Shown here piece by piece: positions 1 to 11,989 of a stretch of DNA of 64,000 nt (the stretch's first letter is position 1; each line of letters starts with the position of its first letter). The stretch lies in the NCBI GenBank assembly GCA_014529385.2, contig CM043953.1, positions 115,978,049 through 116,042,048 on the forward strand, written 5' to 3'. The notes beneath the pieces are model-generated. The model saw nothing but the letters and a program-made list of their open reading frames with translations, was not told the origin of the DNA and did no database searches. This DNA comes from Adiantum capillus-veneris (Eukaryota > Streptophyta > Polypodiopsida > Polypodiales > Pteridaceae). The position numbers were made by a program, and so were the translations under genes.

Positions 1-937
1 CGATGATAGCGTGCTTTGGGCCGGTGAACGTGGATAGCATGAGCTTCCCCATGGTGTTCGTAAGCGCGCTTGTGTATGGGGGCAGCTTGCTTGTGGCATT
101 CCTGTACACGTTCCTCTATTGGCACCATTTTCACAGAAGCCTTCTGCACCATGATTATGACTGGCTTTCATGGATCCTGCGCTTCTTCCCCCGAATAAGC
201 ACATGAGCAGAGCTGCCGCCATGGCCCATAAGCCTCTTGTTATCTTGTACTTTATCTATTTCCCCTCACTAGCCTCCGCCATTTTTTTTAATTTTCTGTT
301 TCTCATTGCTTTGAATTTTACTCATTTTATTATTTTGTACTTTATTATTTTTCTCTAGCTTTCAACCCTCTCCTTTCTGTACTTTTCTTTTGACATGTGA
401 TTAATTAATTTTTTCATTACAATTTGTATTTGATTTCAGTTATTCATTACTTTTTGTATTTGATTTTTGACACTGCCCAGAGGAAGGCATGGCAATTGTG
501 CAACTCTCTTCAACAAATTTTGTATCAACAAGTTGCTTCTTTTCAAAGTGTTTTCAAAGCAGATTTTTCTCAAAGGGATAGAGATAAGTTGAACTACTGT
601 AGTTTCTTTTGGAAAATTATTAAGACGGCGTAAAAATTTGTGATTTTTCGAATTGCAAAACTTTAACCTGCAAGCAAAAATGAAAACTCTTTTTTTTTAA
701 TAGCAATACTCACATAAAGTGAATTGTTAGTATTAATCAACCCAAAAAGAATTACTACATAGGCTCATGTACAAAGACGCTCCTTGGAAAGCCAGTTTTC
801 AAGATTGTACGGATTGGGTGGCTCCTAGCAAAAATGAAAACTTAACAAATGCATTCTGATTGTTTACTACTTTTATATGAGCACGGGCTCCTTCCCTTCT
901 TGCATGCATGTAAACAAGTTGTTTTCATTCATGAGTG
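1..937. other. unassigned sequence at left edge
   Basis: No recognisable gene. A 67-codon open frame at 3-206 (+) has a hydrophobic stretch followed by a His/Trp-rich tail, but it begins at the window edge and matches no family I know. The rest is AT-rich with T-runs and has no long open frame. It could be the end of a host gene or decayed transposon sequence; nothing decides between these. Confidence 0.4.
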
Positions 938-1181
938 CTCTCTCTCTCTCTACACACACACACACACACATTATATATAAATATATATATATATATATGT
1001 ATATATTTATATATAATGTGTGTGTGTGTGCGCGTGTGTGTGTATGTATGTATGTATGTGTTTATATATATATATATATATAATATAATATATATATATA
1101 TAAACATACACACATACACACACATATTCACATATTATGTGTGTGTATGTGTGTATGTAAACATACACACACATAATATAA

Positions 1182-1255
<74 letters not shown>

Positions 1256-1257
1256 CA
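938..1257. repeat. compound microsatellite (CT)n-(CA)n-(TA)n-(TG)n-(GA)n
   Basis: About 320 bp of consecutive dinucleotide blocks: CT, then CA, TA, TG, TA, CA/TG alternations, TA, and a closing GA block. TA cores flanked by CA on one side and TG on the other form large inverted-repeat structures. The apparent open frames here (Ile/Tyr, Cys/Val or Arg/Glu repeats) are repeat artefacts. Confidence 0.95.
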
Positions 1258-1786
1258 TTGCCTTTCTCCGTGGAACACCTTGTTGCTAAATGCTACCTTA
1301 GCAAGTGATGAAATCATGGAGCTTGCTCCTTGGGAGTGTTAATGTAAGAAGGAGCACCTATCTTCAAGCCCATATATGATGGACATCTATTTTTGGCCTT
1401 AGGGAACAAGGTGCGATGGCATACATTCGTGACACATCGTGCTTTGATCGAGAATCTTTAAGGTTTAAATACGTACACTAAGTTAATATAGTTCCACTCA
1501 CAAAATTGTTAGTATGGCCAAAAAAACAATTTCAAAACTTTTTTGGCTAATAAATATTGTACATTGATATTTTCCAACGCAACAAATTATTTTGTCTCCA
1601 ACTTAGATGCTTTCACTATGTTCTCTTTTTGGCCCACCAAGAAAGGTGTTAGAGAGAAATATGCAAAGGAGTATGTTTGCTTGAGCTATCCACTTGGATG
1701 GTCAAGTTCTTCTTTATGATCGAGATCTTTTTTCTAATAGTACTCAAGCCGCTTGGGAAGATATTTGTTGCTAATGAGTATAGCTG
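1258..1786. other. unassigned sequence between microsatellite and chromovirus remnant
   Basis: No open frame of note and no motif recognised. The 3' part directly precedes the integrase C-terminal remnant and may be diverged integrase sequence. Confidence 0.4.
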
Positions 1787-2330
1787 AAACCTTAAAGAAT
1801 CTTCTCAAAAGATTCAAAAAACTTTCTCCATCTTGCAACAAAAGCAAAAGGATGTTGTTGATAAGCATAGACAATCTTTAACCTTTAAGGAGAATGATTG
1901 GGTATTGCTCAAGTTTCCCAAAGCACGCTTAAGTCATACCACAGGCAAGGGAAATCAAGGACACCCAAATTATTATGCTAAGTTAGCAAAACTATATTAT
2001 GGCCCATTTCAAATCATTAAGCCAATCAATGAAATGGCTTACAAGCTAAGGCTCCCAAGTACATGGTCATTTACAACACATTCTATGTGTGCCTCCTAAA
2101 ACCTTACAAGGGCAAGCCACCCAAAGAACCCATAATTGAAGATCCACCCAAGTTTGAAAGCCAAGAAGAGATCATACCGCTTGAAAGCATTCTACAACAT
2201 GAGGACAAGGTTTTACAAGTGGTAAAATTGTCCGTCAATATCTTGTTAAGTTTAAGAACTATCCTTTTGAAGATGCAAAGCAGATGCAAGACATCCAGCT
2301 AAAGGATAATACAAACCTTGTAAATGCTTA
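1787..2330 (+). pseudogene. chromovirus integrase C-terminus remnant
   Basis: Reads as the end of a Ty3/gypsy integrase: a Gln/Lys-rich helix, then END-WVLLKFPKAR, then YYGPFQI, then LLKPYKG. It is clearly homologous to 9310-9770 of the neighbouring element. The frame shifts near 2063-2100 and again near 2220, where the chromodomain should be (EDKV is followed by out-of-frame remains of the RYLIKFK motif). Everything upstream of the integrase tail is missing. This is a 5'-truncated older copy related to the element at 3055, and its 3' LTR begins at 2784. Confidence 0.85.
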
Positions 2331-2783
2331 CAATGACTCATGTCAAAGGTAAGAATAGGTATGACTAAAGAATTTTTGTCTTATGTTGACTTTTAAATTT
2401 CTTGTAAGTGTTCATAAATGTTTAGTGTATGCATACTATGATCATGCTCGAAGTGGCATACATGTTTCTCTCAAGCACCAAGTAGACTTTGCCAATCTAC
2501 TATGGAAGTTAATTATTGGCTAAGTTAAGACATGCTTGTGGTGGTGGTAGCACAATCTCTCAAGCACCAAGAAGACTTTGCCAAGCTACTATGGAAGTTG
2601 TTAGTGCTAAGTTAAGACATGCTTGCGTCAGCTAAGTCTTCTAAGCACCTAGTGGATTTAGTCACCACTGTGGAAGAATGTTGACGGGTAAAAAGGGATC
2701 CTCTACCCAAAGTAAGGAGGACTAAATATGGATTTATTTTCCTACTCCACTCAAGGATAACTATGCTTTTAAGGGAGAGGTAA

Positions 2784-3054
2784 TGTCATGAAAATCAATT
2801 CCTAACATTCTAAAAGTACTTTCCATCTTAAATTGGTCACTTAAGTTTAGGAAAAATAAAAAGAGAACAAGTGAAATTAATTAATGCTTAAAGATTTAAT
2901 TTGGCCAAGGCTTGGGGCCAAAGGGTAGAAGTCTATCAAAGAGGAAGGATAATTGGTAAATGATTCACCTTGGTTAAAGATACGGGTCAAGGGAGGATCG
3001 TATTTTTGACCAAAGGTACAAAACAAAGTGGGTTAACTACAACAATTATAAGAG
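2784..3054 (+). repeat. start of a 3' LTR, interrupted at 3055
   Basis: A purine-rich tract (AAGGGAGAGGTAA) ends at 2783 and is followed by TGTCATGAAAATC. This matches the polypurine tract plus LTR start of the next element (GAGAGGTAA then TGTCATAAAATC at 10194). The LTR stops at 3054, where the 5' LTR of the next element begins, so the younger element apparently landed in this LTR. Confidence 0.7.
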
Positions 3055-4593
3055 TGTCATAAAATCTAATATCTAACTTTACCAAATGATTTCCTCATGT
3101 TAAACTGATCATTTAATATGGGGAGATAAAAGGGAAACAGGAGTTAGAATATAGATATGTGCTTATAGGTATATCTCTAGACTGGGCCTAAATGAGAGAT
3201 AAGGTAATCTCTATCTAAGGCCAAATGGGAGATAATATATTAAAGAGCTAGGTGCCATAAGTGCTTTAAACTTATCTCATCATGGGACCACAATATGAGA
3301 TGATAGCATCTCAGTACCGGTCGGCCATAATGGAGACAGCTTAATAAAGGGCAATGGGCACTTAATGAAGCTTTAAAAGACCTTAGGGTTTTCTTCATTA
3401 AAGCCTCCAAAGGTTAGTGCTAAAAGCCTTGAGCAAGGGGATTTAATTTTACCTTTTGTAGTTCTAAGGTCTAAGTAAGCAAGGGCTGTGCTTAAGCAGG
3501 GGGCATGCTTATCCATAATTAATAACTAGCTACAAAGGAGGGGGTGAGCCCTACAAGTGGGGGGGATGGGTAAGGTGTGTGCACCTCATCAAGAGCCCAT
3601 GCTCTCCCAAGGGGCAAGGGGACACATGTCAGGTGTAGAGGCAGCTTGCCCAACAAGCAGGGGTTGTGCTTAAGAAAGGGGGGTGCTTGCTTAGTCTCAC
3701 ATAGGGAAAGAAGGACACTTGTCAAGAGGCTACCTACATTGCCCCAAGGGGAGCCAAGCTCTCATTGGCTAGAGGGCTACACGGCCCAATGGGAAAGCAT
3801 GCATGCCTAAAAGTGTGGGTCGACCAAGCCTCTCTCTCCCTCTCTCGTGAAACTCCCACGAGCCATTCTCCCTCTCTCATTCTCATTCTCTCTCATACTC
3901 TTGAGAAGCAAGAACTCCATCTCCTTCTCCAAGCTTGAGAAGTTGAGTGCCTACTACAACAAGCTCTTGGCTATGGATGAAAATCCACACAAGAGTCATG
4001 CTAATGCTTGCTTATTAATCTCTCTAATCTCCATTATGCTAATCTAGCTATGCTACAAGCTTATGAGTGATTATGTGCAAGGGGGTATTGCTTTCTCATA
4101 GAGATACTTCTAATTCTCTCTCCTTCCTCACTCCCTGCCAGCTCTCCTCACCTTTCATGGTGTTTGAGGTCTTGGGATTCAGGCTGGGCTTCTTTTCAAG
4201 TTCATGATAATCATGTTTTGTGTTGTTGTTATGCTAAAGCTTGAAGGGTGAATCTTTCCATCTTCATCCCGTCAAGAAGTGCTCAATGAACACAGTAATT
4301 GTATTGTAATCAAGTCTCCCACCATCGGAGAACCTATAATACAAATGCCTATTGGAGGGGGGACCGGATCCAACTAATCCGGTCCTCTATTGGTGTCAAT
4401 TTCTCTAAACTCTTACTCTCTTTAATAAGTATTATTCATGCCATGTTAATGTAATGATGTGTTAGTGTTGCTCTCTCCATCCAAGCACTCTCTCTATCTC
4501 TTTTTCATCTACACACAAGGAATGCTCAAGGAAATGCTTTCAAAGTTATTCTCTTTCCGCTATAATTCAAGATAAAGGCTAATTTTCATTACA
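3055..4593 (+). repeat. 5' LTR, subfamily A
   Basis: Starts TGTCATAAAATCTAATATC and ends ...TTTCATTACA just before the primer site. The first ~670 bp are repeated nearly exactly at 10194-10728 and, more diverged, at 19578-20240. The distal part, with TATAATACAAAT and CCGGTCCTC near 4330-4385, matches the U5 side of other LTRs in the window (11700-11760, and reversed at 62090-62150) only loosely. Confidence 0.85.
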
Positions 4594-4612
4594 TTGGTAT
4601 TAGAGGATTAGG
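4594..4612 (+). other. putative tRNA-iMet primer binding site
   Basis: TTGGTATTAGAGGATTAGG directly follows the LTR end and resembles the plant initiator-tRNA-Met primer site TGGTATCAGAGC with point changes. The related minus-strand element has a closer version, TTGTATCAGAGCTATTGG, at 61871-61889. Confidence 0.7.
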
Positions 4613-5007
4613 TTTCTCTTTTCTTGCTTAAGAAGAGAGGTCCTTAAGTAGCCTATGAATGGTCAGTTTTGTTAATTATATAGAGTAAGTGGAAATAAGA
4701 TCTATTATCGGTTTTGCCAAGCCCACTTTGTGAGTATGGTGCACACCTCGGGAGCTTTAGACTTAATAATGGGGTCTTACGAGACTCGCTTTTGGCTTTA
4801 CCATTATTGAGCTACAAGAAGTCCGAAAGGAGCTATCCCTTGGCAAATCCGCAATGTTAAACCTACTCCTCTATTCTCTATAATTAACTTAATTCGAGCC
4901 GCGGGTGTAGATGCTTAAGTGCTGATTTTCAAGAGCTAAGAGGAGTAGCAACTAAGGCTTTGAGTTATCTAAAGCATAAATTAAGCACACACATAAAACT
5001 AGTTAAC

Positions 5008-6453
5008 ATGGCTGAGAGTAATAAAGAGAATAAGATGAGTATAGATGACTTTGATTTTTCTCATGAAGAAGCTAATGATGACACTCCTATGTTGGTAAAT
5101 TACTTGGTTACTAGGCTTCAGCAAGCCATGGGTAACCCTGCTCTTCATGGCGAGGTGCAACAACAACTCCATGCTTATGGTATTCTTCCACCTTTCCAAC
5201 AAGAGAGAGGTCCTGAGAGGTCTCATGGTGAAACCTCCAAAAGAAGACTCTCTATGGAAAAAGGAATGGAGAATCCTTATCAAGAGCTCAAACAACTCCT
5301 TGAAGGAAGGCTATCATCCAAGAAGAAGGTCCATGATCAGCATGAAGGGTCACCTTCAAAGGAGAGAGAAGAGAGCGAGTCTCAAGATGAATCTATGGAG
5401 AATGTAGCTCCAAGAAGAAGGAGAGCTCAAAGGTCTCCCACTCCCACGAAGCGGAAGAGATCTCCTCATAGTCCTCACCGTCGTGAGTCCAAAAGAGAAG
5501 AGAAGACTTCCAAGAAGAAGAAGGAGAGAAAGAGGTCACCCTCATCTCCCTCCTCATCATCCTCTTCCTCTTCGGATGAAAGTAGCGGGTACTCTTCTCC
5601 AGAAATACAAAGGAGAGGACATCGAAGGTCATATGCTGCTCGGAAGAGGTCTAAAAAGCTAAAGAAATTCAAGGAGGGAGGAAAGAACATCTCTTTACTC
5701 ACCTATGATGGTACTTTTGGTGCCACAGACAAGGTGCTAGCCTTCATTCAACAATTTGATGCCGCTTTTGGAGATGAAGGATTCACGGAGTCATCAAAGC
5801 TACGTCATGTAGCTATGCATTTTCAAAAGTCCACCAGGCAATGGTGGGCTAGCCTACGGGCTAATGGAGAAGCATCGAAGTCATGGAAGTCTTTAAGAGC
5901 CTCCATTATGAAGAAATTCTTGGCAAGTGATGCTAAGGACAAGGTCCTCACTGAATGGAGAAGCCTAAAGCTCTCTCCTTATGAGTCTATCTACAAGTAT
6001 GTAGACAAGTTTTGGGATTTGCATCTCAAAGCCACTGTCTACAAAAAGATAGACTTTGAGGAGCAAAAGCATCAATTTTGTGCGGGGCTTCCAGAGGACA
6101 TGAATGGATATGTGAACTCCCAAAGGCCTAAATCAATTTCAGCGGTTATACATCACACTATGGTAGCCGCAAAAGTAAACTTCCACCAAGGGGCTAAGAG
6201 GAATCTTAAGCCCATGGAAGCAAAGGACAAGCAGGAGTACAAAGGGAAGAATCTCTCTCAAAGTTCTTCCAAAGGAAACTCCAACAACAACAAGGCCAAA
6301 GAGAAGGGAGTTTTCAAAGGTAAAAACAAGCTCACTCCTGAAGAGCTTGAACGCTATCGTAAAGAAAATAAGTGATTTAAGTGTGGAGAGCAAGGGCACT
6401 CCTATCGCTCTTGTCCTCAAAGAAACACACGCAATGAACAACCTAGAGCTTCT
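5008..6453 (+). pseudogene. gag of the chromovirus
   Basis: ATG at 5008 (MAESN...) is preferred because the minus-strand relative starts MAQCN at the same place. The ~455-residue frame has an N-terminal acidic region with a conserved VTRLQQAMGNP segment. A long Lys/Arg/Ser/Glu-rich linker with a poly-Ser run follows (about residues 95-225). Next comes a capsid-like retrotransposon gag domain (around FIQQFDAAFGDEGF, QWWASL and KFWDLHLKATV). A TGA at 6373-6375 separates it from the zinc knuckle C-x2-C-x4-H-x4-C ([11 protein letters not shown]) at 6380-6417. In family terms this is the structural nucleocapsid/capsid protein. Only the stop seems to break it. Confidence 0.88.
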
Positions 6454-9400
6454 ATGGTTGAAGCTCCAAAAGAGGATGTTCATTGCAAAGGCTCTCCTCT
6501 CTCCTATGCATGGGGGAAAGTGAGAGAGCATGATGCCTTCATACTCTTTGACCCTGGCTCAACTCATAATTTTATCTCTCTTGAGCTGGCTACTAAGCTA
6601 GGAGTCCAAGACTTTGAGATGGGAGATGCAATGAAGGCGGATGGGGCCTTCATTGGTCAAGATGTGTCTGTCACTCCCTTGATTGGGAAGTTAAGGATCC
6701 ACATCCAAGGTTATGTGGACAAAGAGAACTTTTTCATCTCTCCTCTCAAGCATGAAGATGTCATTTTAGGGGCATCATGGTTTGACCGCCTAGCCGCCTC
6801 TATCAAATTCCCTGAAAGGAAAATCTCCTTCAAGTTCAGGGAAAAGGATATGTATATAAATGCACAGAAGTCGGGTAGTACTATACCCCTTGTAAATGAT
6901 CAAGCTTTTGATAAGTCAATAAAGAGTTCTATTTCCGCGTACATGATTTTTGTTAAAGACTCTTTAGATAGTGTTAATGAAACACAAGTTAATAAAAGTG
7001 GAATGCAAGAAGACTTAGAGTTGTCTAATTTCTTAAATCAATTCCAAGATGTGTTCATAGATGACATCCCTAGTGAGCTACCTCCAAAAAGAGGGGATGA
7101 TGACCATATGATTGAGCTTATTCCAGGAAGCTCAGCGCCTAATAAACCTCCTTATAGAGTCTCTCAGGCTCAGCAAGAGGAGATTATGAGGCAAGTAAAT
7201 GAATTGGTAGAGAAAGGAATGGTGAGGCCTAGCTCCTCTCCATTTTCCTCACCAGTTCTATTAGTGCAAAAGAAAGACGGCACATATCGTATGTGTGTCA
7301 ACTATAGAGCACTAAATAGGATTACCATCAAGAATAGATTCCCTGTGCCCAGAGTAGAGGATCTATTTGATAAGCTACAAGGCTCTACCTACTTTATTAG
7401 GATAGACCTTAAAAGTGGCTATCATCAAATAAGAATAGTTGATGAAGACATAGTAAAGACGGCATTTCGTATAGCTTTTGGTCTTTATGAATACCATGTT
7501 ATGCCTTTTGGTAACAAATGCTCCAGCTACTTTTAATCGTATGATGGAGAGGATCTTCCGACCTCACCGCAACTTCACTGGAGTCTTCTTCGATGATGGA
7601 ATCATCTACTCCAAGACCATTGAGGAGCACAAAGAGCATCTAAACGTAATCTTTCAAGCATTGAGAGATAATAAGCTTTATGTTAATCAAAAGAAGAGTG
7701 AATTTTTCTTGCAAGAAATTCAATACTTAGGTCATATTATCTCTAAGAATGGAATCCGTATGGATACAGCCAAGTTAGAGGTAATAAAAGATTGGCCTAA
7801 TCCAAGGAATTTGCATGAAGTAAGAAGCTTCATTGGTATGTGTGCATACTATAGACGCTTCATAGAAAAGTTCTCTCTAATTGCGGGTCCATTCCATGAC
7901 TTAACCGAGAAGAACGTTAAGTATGTGTGGACTGAGAAGAGACAGCAAGCTTTCAATACATTAAAATAAAAGCTTATCTCTCAACCCGTTCTTGCACTAC
8001 CGGATCTCTCCAAGCCATTTGAGGTCCAATGTGATGCTTGTGGTGATTGCCTTGGAGCCGTATTTCTTCAAGAAGGGCATGCCATAGCATATGAGAGTCG
8101 TAGACTCAACTCAGATGAGCGGCATATATGAGAAAGAACTACTAGCTGTTCTTCATGCCCTAGACTCATGGAAACATTATCTCTTGGGGACTCCATTCAT
8201 TTTACGAACGGATCATCAAAGCCTCAAGTATTTCATGACACAAACCAAGATTTCCGAAAAGCAAATGAGGTGGGCAAATTTCCTTTCAAGATTTAATTTT
8301 CATATTGCTCATATTGCTGGCAAGCACAACCAAGTGGCCGATGCACTTTCAAGACGGTCAAAGGTTAATGCGGTTTCAATAGCCACTCACAATGATCTAT
8401 CTTCAATGATAGATGAGTATGCTATTGATCCCGATTTCAAGGATGTAATCTCATCCATTGCATTAGGGAAGAATGAGGAACCATTCACCTTGCAGGATGG
8501 TTATCTTCTCCATGGAAATAGGCTATGCATTACACGCTCTCTCCATGAGAAGGTAATGCTTGAATCAAATGCTCCACCATATGCGGGGCATAGAGGGATT
8601 CAAACTATAATGAGAGCAATAGAAACATACTTCTATTGGCCTACTATGAAAGGAGATATACAAGACTATGTCTCAAAATGTGTAGTATGCCAAAAGACAA
8701 AGTATGATAGAGGGAAGCAACCTGGCTTGCTTCAGCCATTTCCAATCCCTGATTCACCTTGGGAGAGCATATCCATGGATTTTATCTTTGGATTGCCCAA
8801 GTCTATCAAAGGGAATACAGGAACATGGACAATAGTCGACAGGTTTAGTAAACAAGCCCATTTTATACCTATCAAAAAGACTATTAAGGCCCATCAAATG
8901 GCAACCCTCTTTATCTCTCAAATATTCAAGTATCATGGCTTGCTAACGTCAATAGTGTCGGATAGAGATCCTAGAATGTAATTTCAGGAAGGGTCTATTT
9001 GAAAATCTAGGTACTAGATTGAACTTCTCCTCGGCCTATCACCCACAAACGGATGGCCAAAGTGAGATAGCTAACCTTACGGTTTTGGATCTACTAAAAG
9101 CCTATGTAACGGAAGTAGACCCACGCTCTCAATGGGAGAAGTACTTACCCCTTGTAGAGTACACATACAACAATACCGTACACACGTCTACAGGAAAAGC
9201 ACCCTTTGAGGTGATTGAGGGAAGACCTAAAAGTCCCTTGATACTTAAGGTACACGGGAAGATCTTCGCCGCCGATGAATATAGCCAAGATTTAAAAGAA
9301 TATTTTCAAAAGATTAAAGAGGCTATATCCATTGCATAGCAAAAGCAAAAGGTTGCTGCTAAGGAGAATGATTGGGTCTTATTGAAGTTTCCTAAGGCTC

Positions 9401-9774
9401 GATTAAGGCACACTACGGGCAAAAATCCAACGGGACATCAAAAGTACTATGGAAAATTGGGAAAAAGGTACTATGGTCCATTTCAAATTCTTAAGCCAAT
9501 CAATGAGATGGCTTGTCATTTGAAATTGCCCAATCATTGGCTCATACACAATGCATTTCATGTGAGCCTACTAAAGCCTTACAAAGGAGAGCCACCAAAA
9601 GAGGCCATAACGGAAGACCCTCCTGAAGTTGAAGGCCAGGAAGAAGTGATTCAACCAGAGTCTGTGCTACGATATGAGGACAAGGTATTCAGACATGGTA
9701 AGATTATCCGACGGTACCTTATTAAGTTTAAAAATTATCCTTTTGAAGATGCTAGATGGATGCAAGGAACCTAG
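6454..9774 (+). pseudogene. pol of the chromovirus (PR-RT-RNase H-IN-chromodomain)
   Basis: The protease has [10 protein letters not shown] at ~6544, where family members have D-T/S-G; the P is a likely inactivating change. The RT spans ~7150-7969 ([16 protein letters not shown], then catalytic FFDD at ~7590) with a frameshift near 7510. RNase H keeps all expected acidic residues (CDACGD, EKELLA, TDHQSL, ADALSR) around 8030-8360. The integrase has a zinc-binding region (GHRG ... C-x2-C at ~8680), SMDFI and SDRDPRM near 8770 and 8960, and HPQTDGQSE near 9045. The C-terminal chromodomain (KVFRHGKIIRRYLIKFKNYP) lies at ~9685-9745. In-frame stops include TAA at ~7966 and ~8980 and TAG near 9338 and 9772. 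Not functional. Confidence 0.9.
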
Positions 9775-10193
9775 CTTAAGGATAGTTTACACCTTGTCAA
9801 TGCTTACAATGACTCATTAGAGTAAGCAAATGTAAAATGTCAATGAAAATGTTAATGTACAAAGCTTTTGTCTTATAAGACTCTCTCTTTTCTTTTGTTA
9901 TTGTGCACAAATTTTTAAGAGTATGCATTCTTAGGATCATGGTCGAAGAGACGACGTCTCTCAAACACCAAGTAGAGCTTGTCACTCTACTTTGGAAGTA
10001 TGATATGGACTAAAGAGCAGACATGCTTGCGGCAGACAGTGTCTCTCAAGCACCAAGTGGACTAGTTATCCACTCTGGAATGATGTCGTAGGGTAAAAAG
10101 GGATCCTATATCTGCTAAGATAAATGAACTAATGAGTATGCTTTACTCTCCTTACCTCATAGACGAGGACGACTATGATTTCAAGAGAGGTAA
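9775..10193 (+). other. non-coding tail between pol and 3' LTR
   Basis: Homologous to 2300-2783 of the older copy, with shared blocks such as CTCAAGCACCAAGTAGA and GGGTAAAAAGGGATCCT. It ends in a weak polypurine tract (AAGAGAGGTAA) directly before the LTR. No open frame. Confidence 0.7.
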
Positions 10194-10728
10194 TGTCATA
10201 AAATCTAATATCTAACTTTACCAAATGATTTCCTCATGTTAAACTGATCATTTAATATGGGGAGATAAAAGGGAAACAGGAGTTAGAATATAGATATGTG
10301 CTTATAGGTATATCTCTAGATTGGGCCTAAATGAGAGATAAGGTAATCTCTATCTAAGGCCAAATGGGAGATAATCTATTAAAGAGCTAGGTGCCATAAG
10401 TGCTTTAAAGTTATCTCATCATGGGACCACAATGTGAGATGATAGCATCTCAGTACGGGTCCATAATGGAGACAGCTTAATAAAGGGCAATGGGCACTTA
10501 ACGAAGCTTTAAAAGCCTCCAAAGTTTAGTGCTAAAAGCCTTGAGCAAGGGGATTTAATTTTACCTTTTGTAGTTCTAAGGTCTAGGTAAGCAAGGGTTG
10601 TGCTTAAGCAGGGGGCCTGCTTATCCATACTAGCTACAAAGAAAGGGGCGAGCCCTACAAGTGTGGGGGATGGGTAAGGTGTGTGCACCTCATCAAGAGC
10701 CCATGCTCTCCCAAGGGGCAAGGGGACA
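10194..10728 (+). repeat. 3' LTR, subfamily A part, truncated
   Basis: Near-identical to 3055-3610, apart from small differences and a ~20 bp deletion (near 10513) relative to the 5' LTR. It stops abruptly after GGGGACACA, where the 5' LTR continues TGTCAGG. High similarity over the shared part means the element is not very old. Confidence 0.85.
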
Positions 10729-11989
10729 CAAAATTTAGCAAGTTTTGGGACCAGGTTAGGGCATCTCTAAAGGTTGTGCAAAAGGGTTTGCACAAGAGGT
10801 GATGGATCTAGAAGCTCAAGGGTGAATTCAAAGGTTTTCAAAATTTATCCTAATTTAGCAAGTCCTAAATTAGCAAGTTGACTCTAGGTCAGGACAGCTT
10901 CATAAGCCTCCAAAGAATAGTGCAAAGGCCTTGCACATGAGTTATCCAATTTATTGTAGGACTATGGTCATTAATTAATGAAGGGAAAAGCCGTTAGTAA
11001 GTTTACTCTAGTCCCCTTGGTCAAATTGACTAGGACACATGTCTTAATTAGCTCACATGTGCTTAATTGGTAAAGAGAAAGTGTGTATCTAGGTTAGACT
11101 TGAGTCTAATGAAGAGGAGGGCACAAGTTTTGCAAGTGGGGAAAGGTTTCCAAGTGTCCAAGCATGCACCAACTTGCCTTTAACCTCTTTCTTTTGATTG
11201 ATCCATGCACGAGACACCCATTTTGGGACTCAAGTAAGTGGGAGCACGTGGAAAGTGGACCAAAAATGGAGGAGCTTGTGGGATTTGGGCTTCTTAGCAC
11301 TCCCTCTATTGCACATGTGTGTGGCCAAGATCGCTCTCCCTTTCTCACATGCGAGCTCAAGAGGTAACCTCCTTGCTCAAGAACTTGACTATGTATGCAA
11401 ATTCAAGCGAGTGAGTGGATGAAAGCTTTCTCTCTCCTTCTCTATTATTCTAGCTACTCTTAAAGCTTGTTCATAGAGAAAGTGTACTAATTTAATCTTG
11501 CTCATGCTTTAGAAATACTTCTTATCACCCTCATCTCTCTCTTTCCTCGCAGTTGTTTTCCTCGCTGGGGTGTTTAGGGCTTGGGAAATAGAGTAGCACA
11601 ATTTATTGTCAGATTTGGGGCTCATTTGTGTGTTATCCATACAAGTAAAGAAGCTCTACAAGAGCACAAATTTGTATTGTAATTGAAACTCTCACTTTGA
11701 TAGAATTATAATACAATTGCTTTTGAAGGGGGGGATCGTCAGCTCCAACCAAACCCGGTCCTATAGAAGTTGTTGGTTTTAATTTATAATTTCTTTTGTG
11801 TTATGTTGCTTTACTTTTAAGTTGTTTTGTGTGAATGATGCTATGAACTCAGCCATGCACAACCTACAAGTCTCCTCAAAAGAGTTCTCTTAAAGGATTG
11901 ATCTTTAGTTTGCTAATTAAATCCACTAAGATTGCTTGAAGTAATTAAATTCTCTGACGTATTTCTTGCTTAGGGTACTTAAGAGATAT
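10729..11989 (+). repeat. LTR of a second subfamily (B) plus start of its leader
   Basis: From 10905 on it re-enters sequence equivalent to a position already passed in the subfamily A part. From ~11215 to 11959 it matches, reversed, the LTR at 61890-64000 of the minus-strand element. The match includes the segment CTAGCTACTCTTAAAGCTTG at 11450, which is the empty site for the insertion at 62405. The LTR ends near 11959. The ~30 bp after it resemble the A leader (TTTCTTGCTTA), so this may be the 5' LTR of another truncated element joined by recombination. Confidence 0.7.

Larger units (their letters stand above)
3055..11959 (+). mobile_element. Ty3/gypsy chromovirus, nearly full length, inactive
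   Basis: Order is 5' LTR (3055-4593), primer site, gag, zinc knuckle, protease, RT, RNase H, integrase with chromodomain, polypurine tract, 3' LTR (from 10194). This is the standard Ty3 order, and the chromodomain at the integrase end places it among chromoviruses. It is broken by a TGA after gag, a frameshift in RT near 7510, a TAA before RNase H, a frameshift near 8110, and stops in integrase. The 3' LTR changes subfamily at 10728/10729, so no target duplication can be confirmed. The 5 bp before the 5' LTR is AAGAG. The same family occurs on the minus strand at 59.1-64 kb and as fragments at 19-20.5 kb. Confidence 0.85.

Noticed and set aside
925-1342. Several long open frames on both strands over the microsatellite
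   Set aside because: They consist of Ile/Tyr, Cys/Val, Thr/His, Leu/Ser or Arg/Glu repeats dictated by dinucleotide repeats in all frames.
3519-3725. Open frames on both strands of LTR subfamily A (also 10509-10721 and inside 19893-20309)
   Set aside because: They recur in each LTR copy with different breaks and have no protein family; they are LTR sequence.
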